A stretch of 64,000 nt of DNA from Acinetobacter sp. SFB (lineage in GTDB: Bacteria; Pseudomonadota; Gammaproteobacteria; Pseudomonadales; Moraxellaceae): assembly GCF_001647545.1 (NCBI RefSeq), contig NZ_LSZH01000003.1, forward strand, positions 1 to 64,000. Reading direction: 5' to 3'. The first letter of the stretch is position 1. Each line of letters starts with the position of its first letter. Positions 8,384-16,429 of this stretch are shown here, one piece after another. The notes beneath the pieces are model-generated. The model had not been told where the DNA came from. It made no database searches and was given only the letters and a program-made list of their open reading frames with translations. The translations under genes and the position numbers were made by a program.

Positions 8384-8830
8384 TTAATCTTGCTTAATCC
8401 AGGTTTGGCTACGACCCAATGCGGAAACACCGACATAACCACGTAGCGTGAGACGTTTACCATTGGCACTCAATTTTGCTTTCCCGCTGTAAATTTTACC
8501 CGTGAGAGGATCAAGAACTTTAGCATTTACAAAGTGGTAATCATCCGCAGCTTTCAATCCGGTTAAAATATCTAAGCCTAAAATGGGTTTGTTGGTATAA
8601 GGCGCAGGACAATTTATACAGGTTTCCTTCGGGGTATAGCCTGGGCGCGGGGTTACTTTGATGATTTTTGCGGTATAAGTACCATTATTTTCTTGGCGCA
8701 TTTCCAAAATTGCTTTTGATGAGCCTGTTTTATCGTCAATGGTCTTCCATGTTCCGGTAATATCTTCTGCTAGTACATTCCCACTAAAAGCTAGACTAGC
8801 AAAAGCAATACATAATAGATTTTTCTTCAT
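8384..8830 (-). CDS. DUF2147 secreted protein, array copy 4
   Basis: 148 residues from the ATG at 8830, which has a GGGAATGG ribosome site; an upstream in-frame ATG at 8842 lacks one. Signal peptide MKKNLLCIAFASLAFSGNVLA. The domain has ITGTWKTIDDKTGSSKA, VTPRPGYTPKETCINCP and VGVSALGRSQTWIKQD. It is most like copy 5 (shared SSKAILE, RQENNGTYTAKI and TNKPILG stretches). No T-run hairpin is visible after its stop, unlike copies 2, 3 and 5, so read-through toward copy 3 is possible. Confidence 0.9.
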   Translation of the reverse strand: MKKNLLCIAFASLAFSGNVLAEDITGTWKTIDDKTGSSKAILEMRQENNGTYTAKIIKVTPRPGYTPKETCINCPAPYTNKPILGLDILTGLKAADDYHFVNAKVLDPLTGKIYSGKAKLSANGKRLTLRGYVGVSALGRSQTWIKQD

Positions 8831-8956
8831 ATCCATTCCCATAAGTAAGGAAAATATTTTTCTTATCAGTTTAAAGATATAATCATTGTTTAAAGATCAG
8901 TCAACCTATTGCTTCATAAAAAATGAAAATAATGTGAATTATTTAGATACTATTAA

Positions 8957-8983
8957 AGAAAAAGCCACATAGTGTGACTTTTT
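8957..8983 (-). terminator. Terminator of DUF2147 copy 5
   Basis: AAAAAGCCACATAGTGTGACTTTTTG lies after the stop of copy 5 on the minus strand. One or two mismatches in the stem distinguish it from the terminator at 7753-7779. Confidence 0.75.
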
Positions 8984-8990
8984 GTCATAT

Positions 8991-9437
8991 TTAGTCATTT
9001 TTAATCCAGGTCTGGCTGCGACCTAAAGCTGAAACTCCGACATAACCACGCAGGGTTAAACGCTTACCGTTTGGACTTAATTTTGCTTTCATACTGTAAA
9101 TATTGCCGCTAAGTGGATCAATAATCTTGCCGTCAGTAAAGTTGGATCCTGCGGCCGGTTTTAAACCTTTTAAAACATCCATCCCTAGAATAGGCTTATT
9201 GGTATAAGGCGCAGGACAATTCACACAGGTTTCTTTGGCTGTATAACCGGGGCGAGGAGTGATTTTTACAATTTTTGCGGTATAAGTGCCGTTATTTTCT
9301 TGGCGAATTTCAAGAATCGCTTTTGAAGAACCGGTTTTATCATCAATATTTTTCCAGACTCCCGAAAGGTCTTCCGCAAAAACAGCACTACTGCTGGTGG
9401 ATAGAAGTAGCGCTGCTAAAAGTCTAAAATTTTTCAT
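8991..9437 (-). CDS. DUF2147 secreted protein, array copy 5 (first transcribed)
   Basis: 148 residues; ATG at 9437 chosen to match the other copies (an in-frame TTG five codons upstream exists). Signal peptide MKNFRLLAALLLSTSSSAVFA. The domain shows LSGVWKNIDDKTGSSKA, ITPRPGYTAKETCVNCP, and ALGRSQTWIKND. It lies farthest upstream on the minus strand, next to lrgB. Together the five copies keep the same length, the same CxxC and the same C-terminal motif while their signal peptides differ freely, which indicates selection on the mature protein. Confidence 0.9.
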   Translation of the reverse strand: MKNFRLLAALLLSTSSSAVFAEDLSGVWKNIDDKTGSSKAILEIRQENNGTYTAKIVKITPRPGYTAKETCVNCPAPYTNKPILGMDVLKGLKPAAGSNFTDGKIIDPLSGNIYSMKAKLSPNGKRLTLRGYVGVSALGRSQTWIKND

Positions 9438-9522
9438 CAAATAACCGTTCAATAAATTTAGGAATAATTTTCATCATAAGGTCAAATTTTGACTATATAA
9501 ATGTGTATTAGTGAAGTATCAG

Positions 9523-10200
9523 TCACATTTTTTGCAAATAGAGTATAAACGTTGGCAACCAGATGGCGGTGAACACGGCATTCACAGCCATACCAAATGC
9601 CGCATAACGGCCTGCCACACTGCCTCGTTGCCATGCCTGTGCAGTTCCAATGGCATGTGCTGCCAAGCCTAATGCCAGACCAGAGGCTCTTTCATCATTC
9701 ATATGACGCAAGATAAATGGAGAAAAAGCAGCACCAATCACACCGGATAAAATGACAATTAAAATAACCAAGCTGAGGGGTGCATGTAACAGTGTGGCGA
9801 TATTAATGGCAATTGGTGTGGTTACCGCCCGAGTTGCAAAGGCCATGATGCTTGCATCAGACATATGCAATAAATAGGCAAGTCCCATCGGTAAAGCCAC
9901 AGCACTAATACTGGCAAAAATCAAAATACCGACAATCGCTTTGAGTGGTAAGTCGTCATAACGCATGGCGGCAAGCGGAATGGCTAAGGCAACAGTGACA
10001 TAGCCGAGTAAATGATTAAACAGCGGATTGACCCGAGTCATATAAGATTCGTAAGGAATCCCAAACACAAATAACAATCCAATAATGAAAAACATGCCGA
10101 TGACAATGACTGGAACTTGAGGAAGCCTTTTGTTTAAAGGTTTGGCTATAATATAGGCGAACAGGGTTAAGATAAAACCGTAGAGTACTGCTAACATCAT
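9523..10200 (-). CDS. lrgB: LrgB/CidB-family membrane protein
   Basis: 225 residues with about seven hydrophobic segments, and the LrgB family signature near residues 180-200 (GLALGLAAHAIGTAQAW). LrgB works with LrgA. In Gram-positives the pair modulates murein hydrolase export and programmed lysis; in other bacteria LrgAB-type pairs also move pyruvate or glycolate. Which role applies here cannot be told from the sequence. It starts 7 bases after lrgA and is presumably translated from the same message. Confidence 0.88.
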   Translation of the reverse strand: MMLAVLYGFILTLFAYIIAKPLNKRLPQVPVIVIGMFFIIGLLFVFGIPYESYMTRVNPLFNHLLGYVTVALAIPLAAMRYDDLPLKAIVGILIFASISAVALPMGLAYLLHMSDASIMAFATRAVTTPIAINIATLLHAPLSLVILIVILSGVIGAAFSPFILRHMNDERASGLALGLAAHAIGTAQAWQRGSVAGRYAAFGMAVNAVFTAIWLPTFILYLQKM

Positions 10201-10207
10201 ATTTCCC

Positions 10208-10588
10208 CTATAACCAGCGTTTGGCCATTTTTGCGTAGATCCATAATGGAATCAGGGTACTGATACACATCACCACAAGAAAAACAGGAATTTCCTTTCC
10301 CATGTGTACCAGCATAATCAGCGAGCCTGCACTAATCGGCAAAAAAGCAAAGGCACTTTCCTTCATGATTTTATTGTTGGTATCGACTAAACGCGCAGGT
10401 AATTTGTGGACATTTCTCCAGATAAGCAGAGTCAGCAACAAGCTAATCAAGCCGACCAAATTACCCAGTTCAGGATGATTAAATTGCGTCATTAACCATA
10501 CTGCTCCCTCACGAAAGCAGATGATTAAAGCCAGTGTACCGATCCATGCTGGCCAGTCGATGGTTTTTATCCCGTGCATTTTTACCAA
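10208..10588 (-). CDS. lrgA: LrgA/CidA-family holin-like membrane protein
   Basis: 126 residues with four predicted membrane helices. The segment SAFAFLPISAGSLIMLVHMGKEIP near residue 78-101 is the family core. LrgA is the small partner of LrgB. The first ~20 residues are longer and more polar than in many homologues. It lies 34 bases after hflX on the same strand, so the three genes may be one transcript. I see no LytTR-type regulator nearby. Confidence 0.85.
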   Translation of the reverse strand: MVKMHGIKTIDWPAWIGTLALIICFREGAVWLMTQFNHPELGNLVGLISLLLTLLIWRNVHKLPARLVDTNNKIMKESAFAFLPISAGSLIMLVHMGKEIPVFLVVMCISTLIPLWIYAKMAKRWL

Positions 10589-10622
10589 ACTTTAAAATTA
10601 TACTTATCACGTTTTAACCGAT

Positions 10623-11954
10623 TTATCTTTTGATTTCAAATTCCTCAAGCGGTTTTTTAAATTGCGTGGCTTTTTTCCCCAGAATTTCATCAATCGGTAA
10701 ATGTGCCTGTTTAATCAGTTGCTCCAGCTTTTGTGGGGCAATAATGACGTGTAAATGCAGATTGCCATTTTCATCATGATTTTCAGTTTGAATGACATTT
10801 AGCGCATACAGTTGAGTACGCAATTTTCCATATTCGGGTTTTAATACCAGCTCGAAACTTTGCAACTGTCCCATCAAGCATTCTTGAACTGCTTGGCGTA
10901 ACAGGTCTAAACCTTTGTTGGCATGCGCAGATACATAGACACGATCGGGCAAATGCGGTTTGGCATACACAATTTTGGCATCTTCACCGCTGATATCAAT
11001 TTTGTTATAGACGCGAAGTACCGGGACATCGACCCCAATCTCTTTTAAAACAGACTCGACGGCTTCAATTTGTTCCAGCATATCTGGACTGCTGGAATCG
11101 ATGACATGCAGCAGCAAGGTAGCCTCCGCCGTTTCCTCAAGCGTGGCTTTAAAGGATTCTACCAAGGCATGGGCGAGGTTACGGACAAAACCTACGGTAT
11201 CAGCCAGAACCAGAGCACCAATCCCATCCCAATTTAAACGGCGTAAAGTCGGATCAAGTGTGGCAAACAGCTGGTCTGCGGCATATACGTCAGAGCGCGC
11301 CAATAGGTTAAATAATGTCGATTTACCTGCATTGGTATAACCGACTAGAGATACCGTTGGAATGGCCGCTTTCTGGCGTGCAGAACGACCTTGCATACGG
11401 GTTTGACGAACTTTTTCCAGTTTGTCTTTTAATTGTCCAATACGTAAACGCAGTAAACGGCGATCTGTTTCCAGTTGTGTTTCACCAGGTCCACGTAAAC
11501 CGATACCGCCTTTTTGACTGTCTAAACTGATGCCACTGCCGACTAGACGTGAAGACAAATAATCCAATTGTGCCAATTCAACTTGAAGTTTACCTTCATG
11601 GGTACGGGCACGTTGGGCAAAAATGTCCAGAATAAGCCGCGTACGATCAATCACGCGGCATTGAATGACTCTTTCTAAATTGCGTTCTTGGGAAGGGGTC
11701 AGGCTATGATCAAAAATGACCAAATCTATTTCTAATTCTTTAGCTCGCTCCGCGATTTCTTCTGCTTTCCCCGAGCCAATAAACAGTTTTGGGTCGGGCT
11801 TGATACGTTGAGCGGTAATATGTTCTACAATTTCAGCACCCGCTGACTGGGCCAATAAGCGAAATTCTTCTGCATCAAGGTCATCTAAAAGTTGTACAGA
11901 GACACTTACTAATAGGGCGCGTTCGCCACCTTGATGTCGCTCAATATATTCCAC
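10623..11954 (-). CDS. hflX: Ribosome-associated GTPase HflX
   Basis: 443 residues. HflX binds 50S subunits and splits stalled 70S ribosomes under heat or antibiotic stress. The N-terminal HflX domain (1-~195) includes KLFIGSGKAEEI and the glycine-rich linker GIGLRGPGETQLETDRR. The G domain follows: G1 GYTNAGKST at 205-213, G3 DTVGFV near 250, G4 NKID near 315, then a C-terminal domain. The start is a GTG at 11954. In most gamma-proteobacteria hflX follows hfq; here hfq is absent and lrgAB follow instead. Confidence 0.96.
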   Translation of the reverse strand: MEYIERHQGGERALLVSVSVQLLDDLDAEEFRLLAQSAGAEIVEHITAQRIKPDPKLFIGSGKAEEIAERAKELEIDLVIFDHSLTPSQERNLERVIQCRVIDRTRLILDIFAQRARTHEGKLQVELAQLDYLSSRLVGSGISLDSQKGGIGLRGPGETQLETDRRLLRLRIGQLKDKLEKVRQTRMQGRSARQKAAIPTVSLVGYTNAGKSTLFNLLARSDVYAADQLFATLDPTLRRLNWDGIGALVLADTVGFVRNLAHALVESFKATLEETAEATLLLHVIDSSSPDMLEQIEAVESVLKEIGVDVPVLRVYNKIDISGEDAKIVYAKPHLPDRVYVSAHANKGLDLLRQAVQECLMGQLQSFELVLKPEYGKLRTQLYALNVIQTENHDENGNLHLHVIIAPQKLEQLIKQAHLPIDEILGKKATQFKKPLEEFEIKR

Positions 11955-12338
11955 TAAATACTATCTCAACTACGTTAAAACTTCATTTTAGTAGAAAATA
12001 AGCACGGATAGTGAAAAATAGATCAGACTGGCTAAAGTAAGGTAACAAAACATTCAGTAAATAAAAATATCCTGGCTAAATGTAAAAGTCATTTTTGTTA
12101 AACTGATTTTAAGATATTGATAAATTTTATAATTTTAATGGATGGTCAGGTTGTTAAAGCAGACGGATTTATTCGTATAATTTGTGTATTAGATCAAAGT
12201 GCCGTGTTTTTGGATTTTCATCATTCCATTAAAAAGGCAGGATTCGGTTTTTATGATCAATGCAAGATCAAAATGAACAGTATAGAATGGCTGAAAATAA
12301 ATGATTAAACCCTGTGTCTGGTAATTAGTGATCAATCT
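11955..12338. other. Divergent region between hflX and the acyltransferase gene
   Basis: About 380 AT-rich bases holding the promoters of hflX (-) and of the downstream plus-strand gene. The only frame of note is 12138-12308 (ATG start, 56 residues; a TTG at 12117 would add 7). It has no ribosome site that I can see and no recognisable family, so I do not call it as a gene. Confidence 0.4.
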
Positions 12339-13148
12339 ATGACTCAATCCTCTGTAACTGAAACTTCATCGTTAAATAGTATGTCTAAATTTTTCTTATA
12401 TAGTAAAAAGTTATTGGCGGTTATCGCGGCGATTGCACAAGGGTTTTATCTGGTTTTTCGGCACCGTTTATATAAAGATCCGAATAATCCGTGTAACACG
12501 CGTTATGTGCAGCATTTTTGCCGTCAATTATGTAAGGTTTTTAATCTTGAGATTCAGGTACATGGAATCATTCCACGTGAGCCGGCGCTCTGGGTGAGTA
12601 ATCACATTTCCTGGTTAGATGTTGCCGTTTTGGGATCTGGGGCTCGAGTTTTCTTTCTGGCAAAAGCTGAAATTGAACAATGGCCGTTACTTGGCAAACT
12701 GGCAAAGGGCGGTGGGACACTGTTTATTAAACGTGGTTCCGGCGATTCGGTTAAAATTAAACAGCAAATTACCGATTTTTTAAAACAGGATATTCCAGTA
12801 TTATTTTTCCCTGAAGCGACCACTTCAGATGGCTCAAGAATAAAAAAAATCTATGGACGTATTTTAGGTGCAGCCATTGAAGCCAAGCGTCCTGTACAAA
12901 TATGTTTGATTTGTTATGTGAATCAACATGGACAACTGGATCTGGTAGCGCCGTTTGTTAATGATATTAGCTTTGCCGATCATGTTAAAAACGTCTTGGA
13001 AATGCCTAAAGTGAAAGCACATTTAATCGCCTTGCCGGCAATATCTACTGAAGGGCATACGGTAGAAACATTGACTCAAGAAGTTCAAAGCAAAATGACT
13101 GAAGGGCTAGCACAATTGCAGCAAAAAGTGCTTAAAACTGCAGCTTGA
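12339..13148 (+). CDS. 1-acyl-sn-glycerol-3-phosphate acyltransferase family protein
   Basis: 269 residues. PlsC-family enzymes transfer an acyl chain to lysophosphatidate or a related lysolipid. The acyltransferase motifs are present: the NHISWLDV block (HX4D catalytic pair) near residue 88, LFIKRGSG near 132, and FPEATTSDGS near 157. An N-terminal hydrophobic segment (LLAVIAAIAQGFYLVF, ~30-45) would hold it to the inner membrane. A later ATG at 12381 is also possible. The exact acceptor is unknown; such proteins near no partner can be PlsC paralogues or OlsA-like. Confidence 0.9.
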   Translation: MTQSSVTETSSLNSMSKFFLYSKKLLAVIAAIAQGFYLVFRHRLYKDPNNPCNTRYVQHFCRQLCKVFNLEIQVHGIIPREPALWVSNHISWLDVAVLGSGARVFFLAKAEIEQWPLLGKLAKGGGTLFIKRGSGDSVKIKQQITDFLKQDIPVLFFPEATTSDGSRIKKIYGRILGAAIEAKRPVQICLICYVNQHGQLDLVAPFVNDISFADHVKNVLEMPKVKAHLIALPAISTEGHTVETLTQEVQSKMTEGLAQLQQKVLKTAA

Positions 13149-13184
13149 ACAGGCAAAACAATGAATGTCAGACAAAGTAAAGGC

Positions 13185-14819
13185 TTACATAAAGCCTTCG
13201 AGTGGCAACCATGAAATCACTTTAACTCCTGCCTTTTGCCACCATTTCATTTTCGGTTCTTTGAGATAGGTTTTGATGCTGCCATCATGGCGTTTGATTT
13301 TCCAGTTGATGTTATTATTGGCATCTAAAACCAGTTTATAAGCATATTTGGATAAATTTTCATCCATGGTTTGGTGTACAGCTCTGGCTAAATTCGGGCT
13401 GTCCAGCAACACGCCAATTTCCGTATTTAAATAGGCAGAACGTGGATCAAAATTGAAAGAACCAATAAAAACCTGTTTTTGATCAATCGTCATCAGTTTG
13501 GCATGCAGGCTGGAACGGCTTAAACCTTTTAAGCTAACTTTGGCTTTTTTAGCAAGTTCATCGGTATTGGCATTCAAGTTTACCGTTTCAGGGGCAGACA
13601 GAAACTCATATAACTCGACATCATCCTTTAATAAATTTTTTCGATACTTTCCATAAAAAGCATGCACTAAAAACACATCATTGGCTTTAAAAGAGTTGGT
13701 GAGTACTCGGACATGGATATTATTTTGAGCCAGTTCACTCAGCATCTTTTCGCCTTTTTTTTCAGGGACGAAATAGGCTGAAATAATATCGACGCTTTGT
13801 TCCGGTTTGTCTAAACGATTCAGCAGCTGAAAATTCAGGTGTTGCTCTTTTTTCGCTTTAGCCCTGATTTTACTGGGTGAATCATTCACGATTTCGGCTT
13901 TGACCCAGTCAAACTGGATACTGCTATTGAGCCATTTTTCAAAGGCGTGCGATCGGTTGGCTAAATCTAGATAGTTTTGAACGTTAACAGTTTGTGAATG
14001 CTGCTCGAGTTGCTGTTTTAGACTTTCAAAACGCAATGCATAATGTCGAGGATTAACAATTTTTTTAACTGGAAATGCATAATCATCATTCCAGTAGTCA
14101 TCAAAAGAATGAACGATTTCATCGGACGCAGAGCCGACCAGCATCACATCGACATCAGAAAATTGATAATTGTCGCTGACGTTATAATATTGATTACTCA
14201 TATTGCGACCACCAATTAAAGCGATCTGGTTGTCTGCAATGAAGCTTTTGTTATGCATACGACGGTTAATACGTTTTAAATCCAGCACCATATCCATGGC
14301 ACGGTAATGTCTAAAACGGTAAGGATTATACAGTCTGACATCAATATTTTTATGTTGATCGAGTGCCAGATAAATGCCTTCCATCTTTTTGGCATTGTTG
14401 TCATCCATCAACAAACGGACTTTTACCCCACGGTCTGCTGCTTTAATGATGGAATGCAGTGCAAGCGAGCCAATTTTATCGTTGTCCCAGATATAGTATT
14501 GTAAGTCTAGAGTTTTTTCTGCTTTATCAATAAGATGTATGCGTGCTGCTATAGCTTCCAGGGGGTCGTATAAAACATGATAACCGGTAAGATTAGGGTT
14601 CTGTTCTCTTAAGGGTAAAATGATTTGAGCCAGTGAGGTTTGTTTGGTTTCGGTATCAAATGCATATTCAATCGGTTGCGGCGTTTGTTTAGGCAGAGTG
14701 GTACATGCGGGAATCCCTACAATCAGGCTACAACTTAGTAATACTGTAGTTTTAGTGGAGGTAGAGTTACGCAATTTATAAGTATCTGATTGAGTTTTAG
14801 GAGAGCAAGATCGCGCCAT
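13185..14819 (-). CDS. Phospholipase D-family protein (cardiolipin synthase C-like)
   Basis: 544 residues with two HKD motifs: MHNKSFIADNQIALIGG (~residue 210) and LHAKLMTIDQKQVFIGS (~residue 445), each followed by a GG/GS(F)N element. The two-HKD layout is that of cardiolipin synthases and related phosphatidyltransferases. An N-terminal segment (TTVLLSCSLIVGIPAC) ends in a Cys that could be a lipobox, so this may be a lipoprotein facing the periplasm, as with some ClsC relatives. No partner gene of the E. coli ymdB type is adjacent. The gene converges on the acyltransferase; both act on phospholipid. Confidence 0.9.
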   Translation of the reverse strand: MARSCSPKTQSDTYKLRNSTSTKTTVLLSCSLIVGIPACTTLPKQTPQPIEYAFDTETKQTSLAQIILPLREQNPNLTGYHVLYDPLEAIAARIHLIDKAEKTLDLQYYIWDNDKIGSLALHSIIKAADRGVKVRLLMDDNNAKKMEGIYLALDQHKNIDVRLYNPYRFRHYRAMDMVLDLKRINRRMHNKSFIADNQIALIGGRNMSNQYYNVSDNYQFSDVDVMLVGSASDEIVHSFDDYWNDDYAFPVKKIVNPRHYALRFESLKQQLEQHSQTVNVQNYLDLANRSHAFEKWLNSSIQFDWVKAEIVNDSPSKIRAKAKKEQHLNFQLLNRLDKPEQSVDIISAYFVPEKKGEKMLSELAQNNIHVRVLTNSFKANDVFLVHAFYGKYRKNLLKDDVELYEFLSAPETVNLNANTDELAKKAKVSLKGLSRSSLHAKLMTIDQKQVFIGSFNFDPRSAYLNTEIGVLLDSPNLARAVHQTMDENLSKYAYKLVLDANNNINWKIKRHDGSIKTYLKEPKMKWWQKAGVKVISWLPLEGFM

Positions 14820-14930
14820 AAGTTATAAACAATACCAAAATTTGGTTTGAGTATAATGGTCAGCTATGAAAAGATAAATATCAGAATAGATGAATGATGT
14901 CATATCTTCGTTATCGTTAGAGAAATCATT

Positions 14931-15941
14931 ATGTGGGATACAGACTCGGTCGTTTTTTATTTTTATATCAGTTTTTTAGTGCTTGGAATTTGGGGTGTGG
15001 CCCAAGCATGGTTAAGTCAAACGCGTACGGAAACCATTCATCCGTTTAAAGCTTTTGTGCATTTACTGGCATTTTATCTATCTTATTTACTCCTTCCTTT
15101 GTTTTTCTTTAGCATTTATGCCGGTTGGAGTGGCTATTACTCCATTCATCAAGCTGTTTTTATCTTCCTGCTGAGTAGCGTACTCATTTATGCACGTTTT
15201 ATTGAGCCGCAGCATGTGATGGTGAAAACCCTGCAATATCAGTTGAATCCGAATCAGAACATGCAGCGTCCAATCAAACTGGCCTTGATTGCCGATTTAC
15301 ATATTGGTCTGTTTTCAGGGCATGAACGGCAACTGAAAATTATTGTCGATAAAATTAACCAGCAGAATCCTGATTTAGTGGTAGTAGCCGGGGACTGGAC
15401 CTATGAACCAGAAAACAAACTTGCCGATGAACTGGCAATTTTAAAACAGATCAATGCCCCGGTTTATTCAGTCAATGGCAATCATGACGAACAATATCCA
15501 GGCCCCCCGATTCAGCAATTATTAAGACATGCTTTAAAGATCAATGATGTGATTGATATTGAAGGACAGATGGTGGAATTTGATGAATTTCGCTTGTTGG
15601 GAGTCGGTGATTTATGGGCAGGCAAAACCGATATGCGTTTTATGCCTGATTTACCTCAAGATAAACCTTGGGTGATTTTGTCGCATAATCCTGACACAGT
15701 GGATATGGTGCCACAATTGCCGACACGTCCTTTAATGCTGTCTGGTCATACGCATGGTGGTCAAGTTGAGCTGCCTTGGTTAACCAATTACATCATGAAA
15801 AAAGTGTCTATACTGGGACATAAAAAAGGTTTATATCAGCATGAATATGCGGATGTATTTGTTACGGTTGGAACAGGAATGGTGGGCGTACCGTTTCGTT
15901 TTCGGGTGCCACCGACCATTGATATCATTGAGCTGGTTTGA
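14931..15941 (+). CDS. Membrane-anchored metallophosphoesterase (YkuE/YaeI-like)
   Basis: 336 residues. About four hydrophobic helices occupy residues 1-85. The calcineurin-like domain starts near residue 118: ALIADLHIG, VVAGDWTY, VNGNHDEQ, LSHNPD and SGHTHGGQ supply the usual Asp, His and Asn ligands of a two-metal centre. Related YaeI and YkuE proteins are phosphodiesterases, some with activity on UDP-diacylglucosamine or lipids. The substrate here is not evident. It is divergent from the phospholipase D gene, with about 110 bases between. Confidence 0.9.
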   Translation: MWDTDSVVFYFYISFLVLGIWGVAQAWLSQTRTETIHPFKAFVHLLAFYLSYLLLPLFFFSIYAGWSGYYSIHQAVFIFLLSSVLIYARFIEPQHVMVKTLQYQLNPNQNMQRPIKLALIADLHIGLFSGHERQLKIIVDKINQQNPDLVVVAGDWTYEPENKLADELAILKQINAPVYSVNGNHDEQYPGPPIQQLLRHALKINDVIDIEGQMVEFDEFRLLGVGDLWAGKTDMRFMPDLPQDKPWVILSHNPDTVDMVPQLPTRPLMLSGHTHGGQVELPWLTNYIMKKVSILGHKKGLYQHEYADVFVTVGTGMVGVPFRFRVPPTIDIIELV

Positions 15942-16027
15942 AATTAAAGATCGAGTACTGGAACAATTATTGACATAGCGTAAAACAAGATTGCTTTATA
16001 ACAATGAGAACAAAACAGGAGAAGAGT

Positions 16028-16372
16028 ATGTCTTTTTCAGAAGAGGTCGGTCAGTTTTTTGCTTTAACAGAGACTCAATCGGCACAGCTTGAAGCGGGTC
16101 TGCTTGCTTTAGAACAGGCTTTTCAGCAAGCCGAAAGCGATGTCATCAATACCCCAGCTTTTGCCAGCCGGTTTTATCAAAAGTTTCAGCAACTGATGAC
16201 GGCATTTGATATTGATGAAAATCATGTGGAAGCTTTTTTAGACCACTTATATGGGACGGAAAGATACCGTCAACTGGTGACTTACATTGTTCCGAGTTAT
16301 TACATTGCCGGTGGTGATCGTAAGGTTTTTGAAGAGCTTTATCAGGAAATGTTAAGTGATGAACAGATCTGA
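16028..16372 (+). CDS. Hypothetical acidic protein
   Basis: 114 residues from the ATG at 16028, which has AGGAGAAG seven bases upstream; an earlier in-frame ATG (16004) lacks a ribosome site. The protein is acidic, predicted all-helical, without signal peptide or membrane segment (MSFSEEVGQFFALTETQS at the N-terminus, LDHLYGTERYRQLVTYIVPS near the middle). I do not recognise a family. A strong terminator follows. Confidence 0.7.
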   Translation: MSFSEEVGQFFALTETQSAQLEAGLLALEQAFQQAESDVINTPAFASRFYQKFQQLMTAFDIDENHVEAFLDHLYGTERYRQLVTYIVPSYYIAGGDRKVFEELYQEMLSDEQI

Positions 16373-16383
16373 AAAAACAGCAT

Positions 16384-16417
16384 AAAAAAACCAGCATGAT
16401 GATGCTGGTTTTTTTAT
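16384..16417. terminator. Bidirectional terminator between the hypothetical gene and the MFS gene
   Basis: AAAAAAACCAGCATGATGATGCTGG followed by a run of T forms a stem of more than 10 base pairs flanked by A and T runs. It serves the two convergent genes. Confidence 0.92.
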
Positions 16418-16429
16418 TTTTCGATGATA

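Noticed and set aside
7128..8983. The repeated GCCACATAGTG hairpins as an insertion element
   Set aside because: They lie only at the ends of the DUF2147 genes, have T-runs on the right strand, and differ from each other in a few bases. They are duplicated terminators.
12117..12308. Small plus-strand frame of 56-63 codons before the acyltransferase gene
   Set aside because: TTG or weak ATG start, no ribosome site, no recognisable family. It lies in an AT-rich promoter region.
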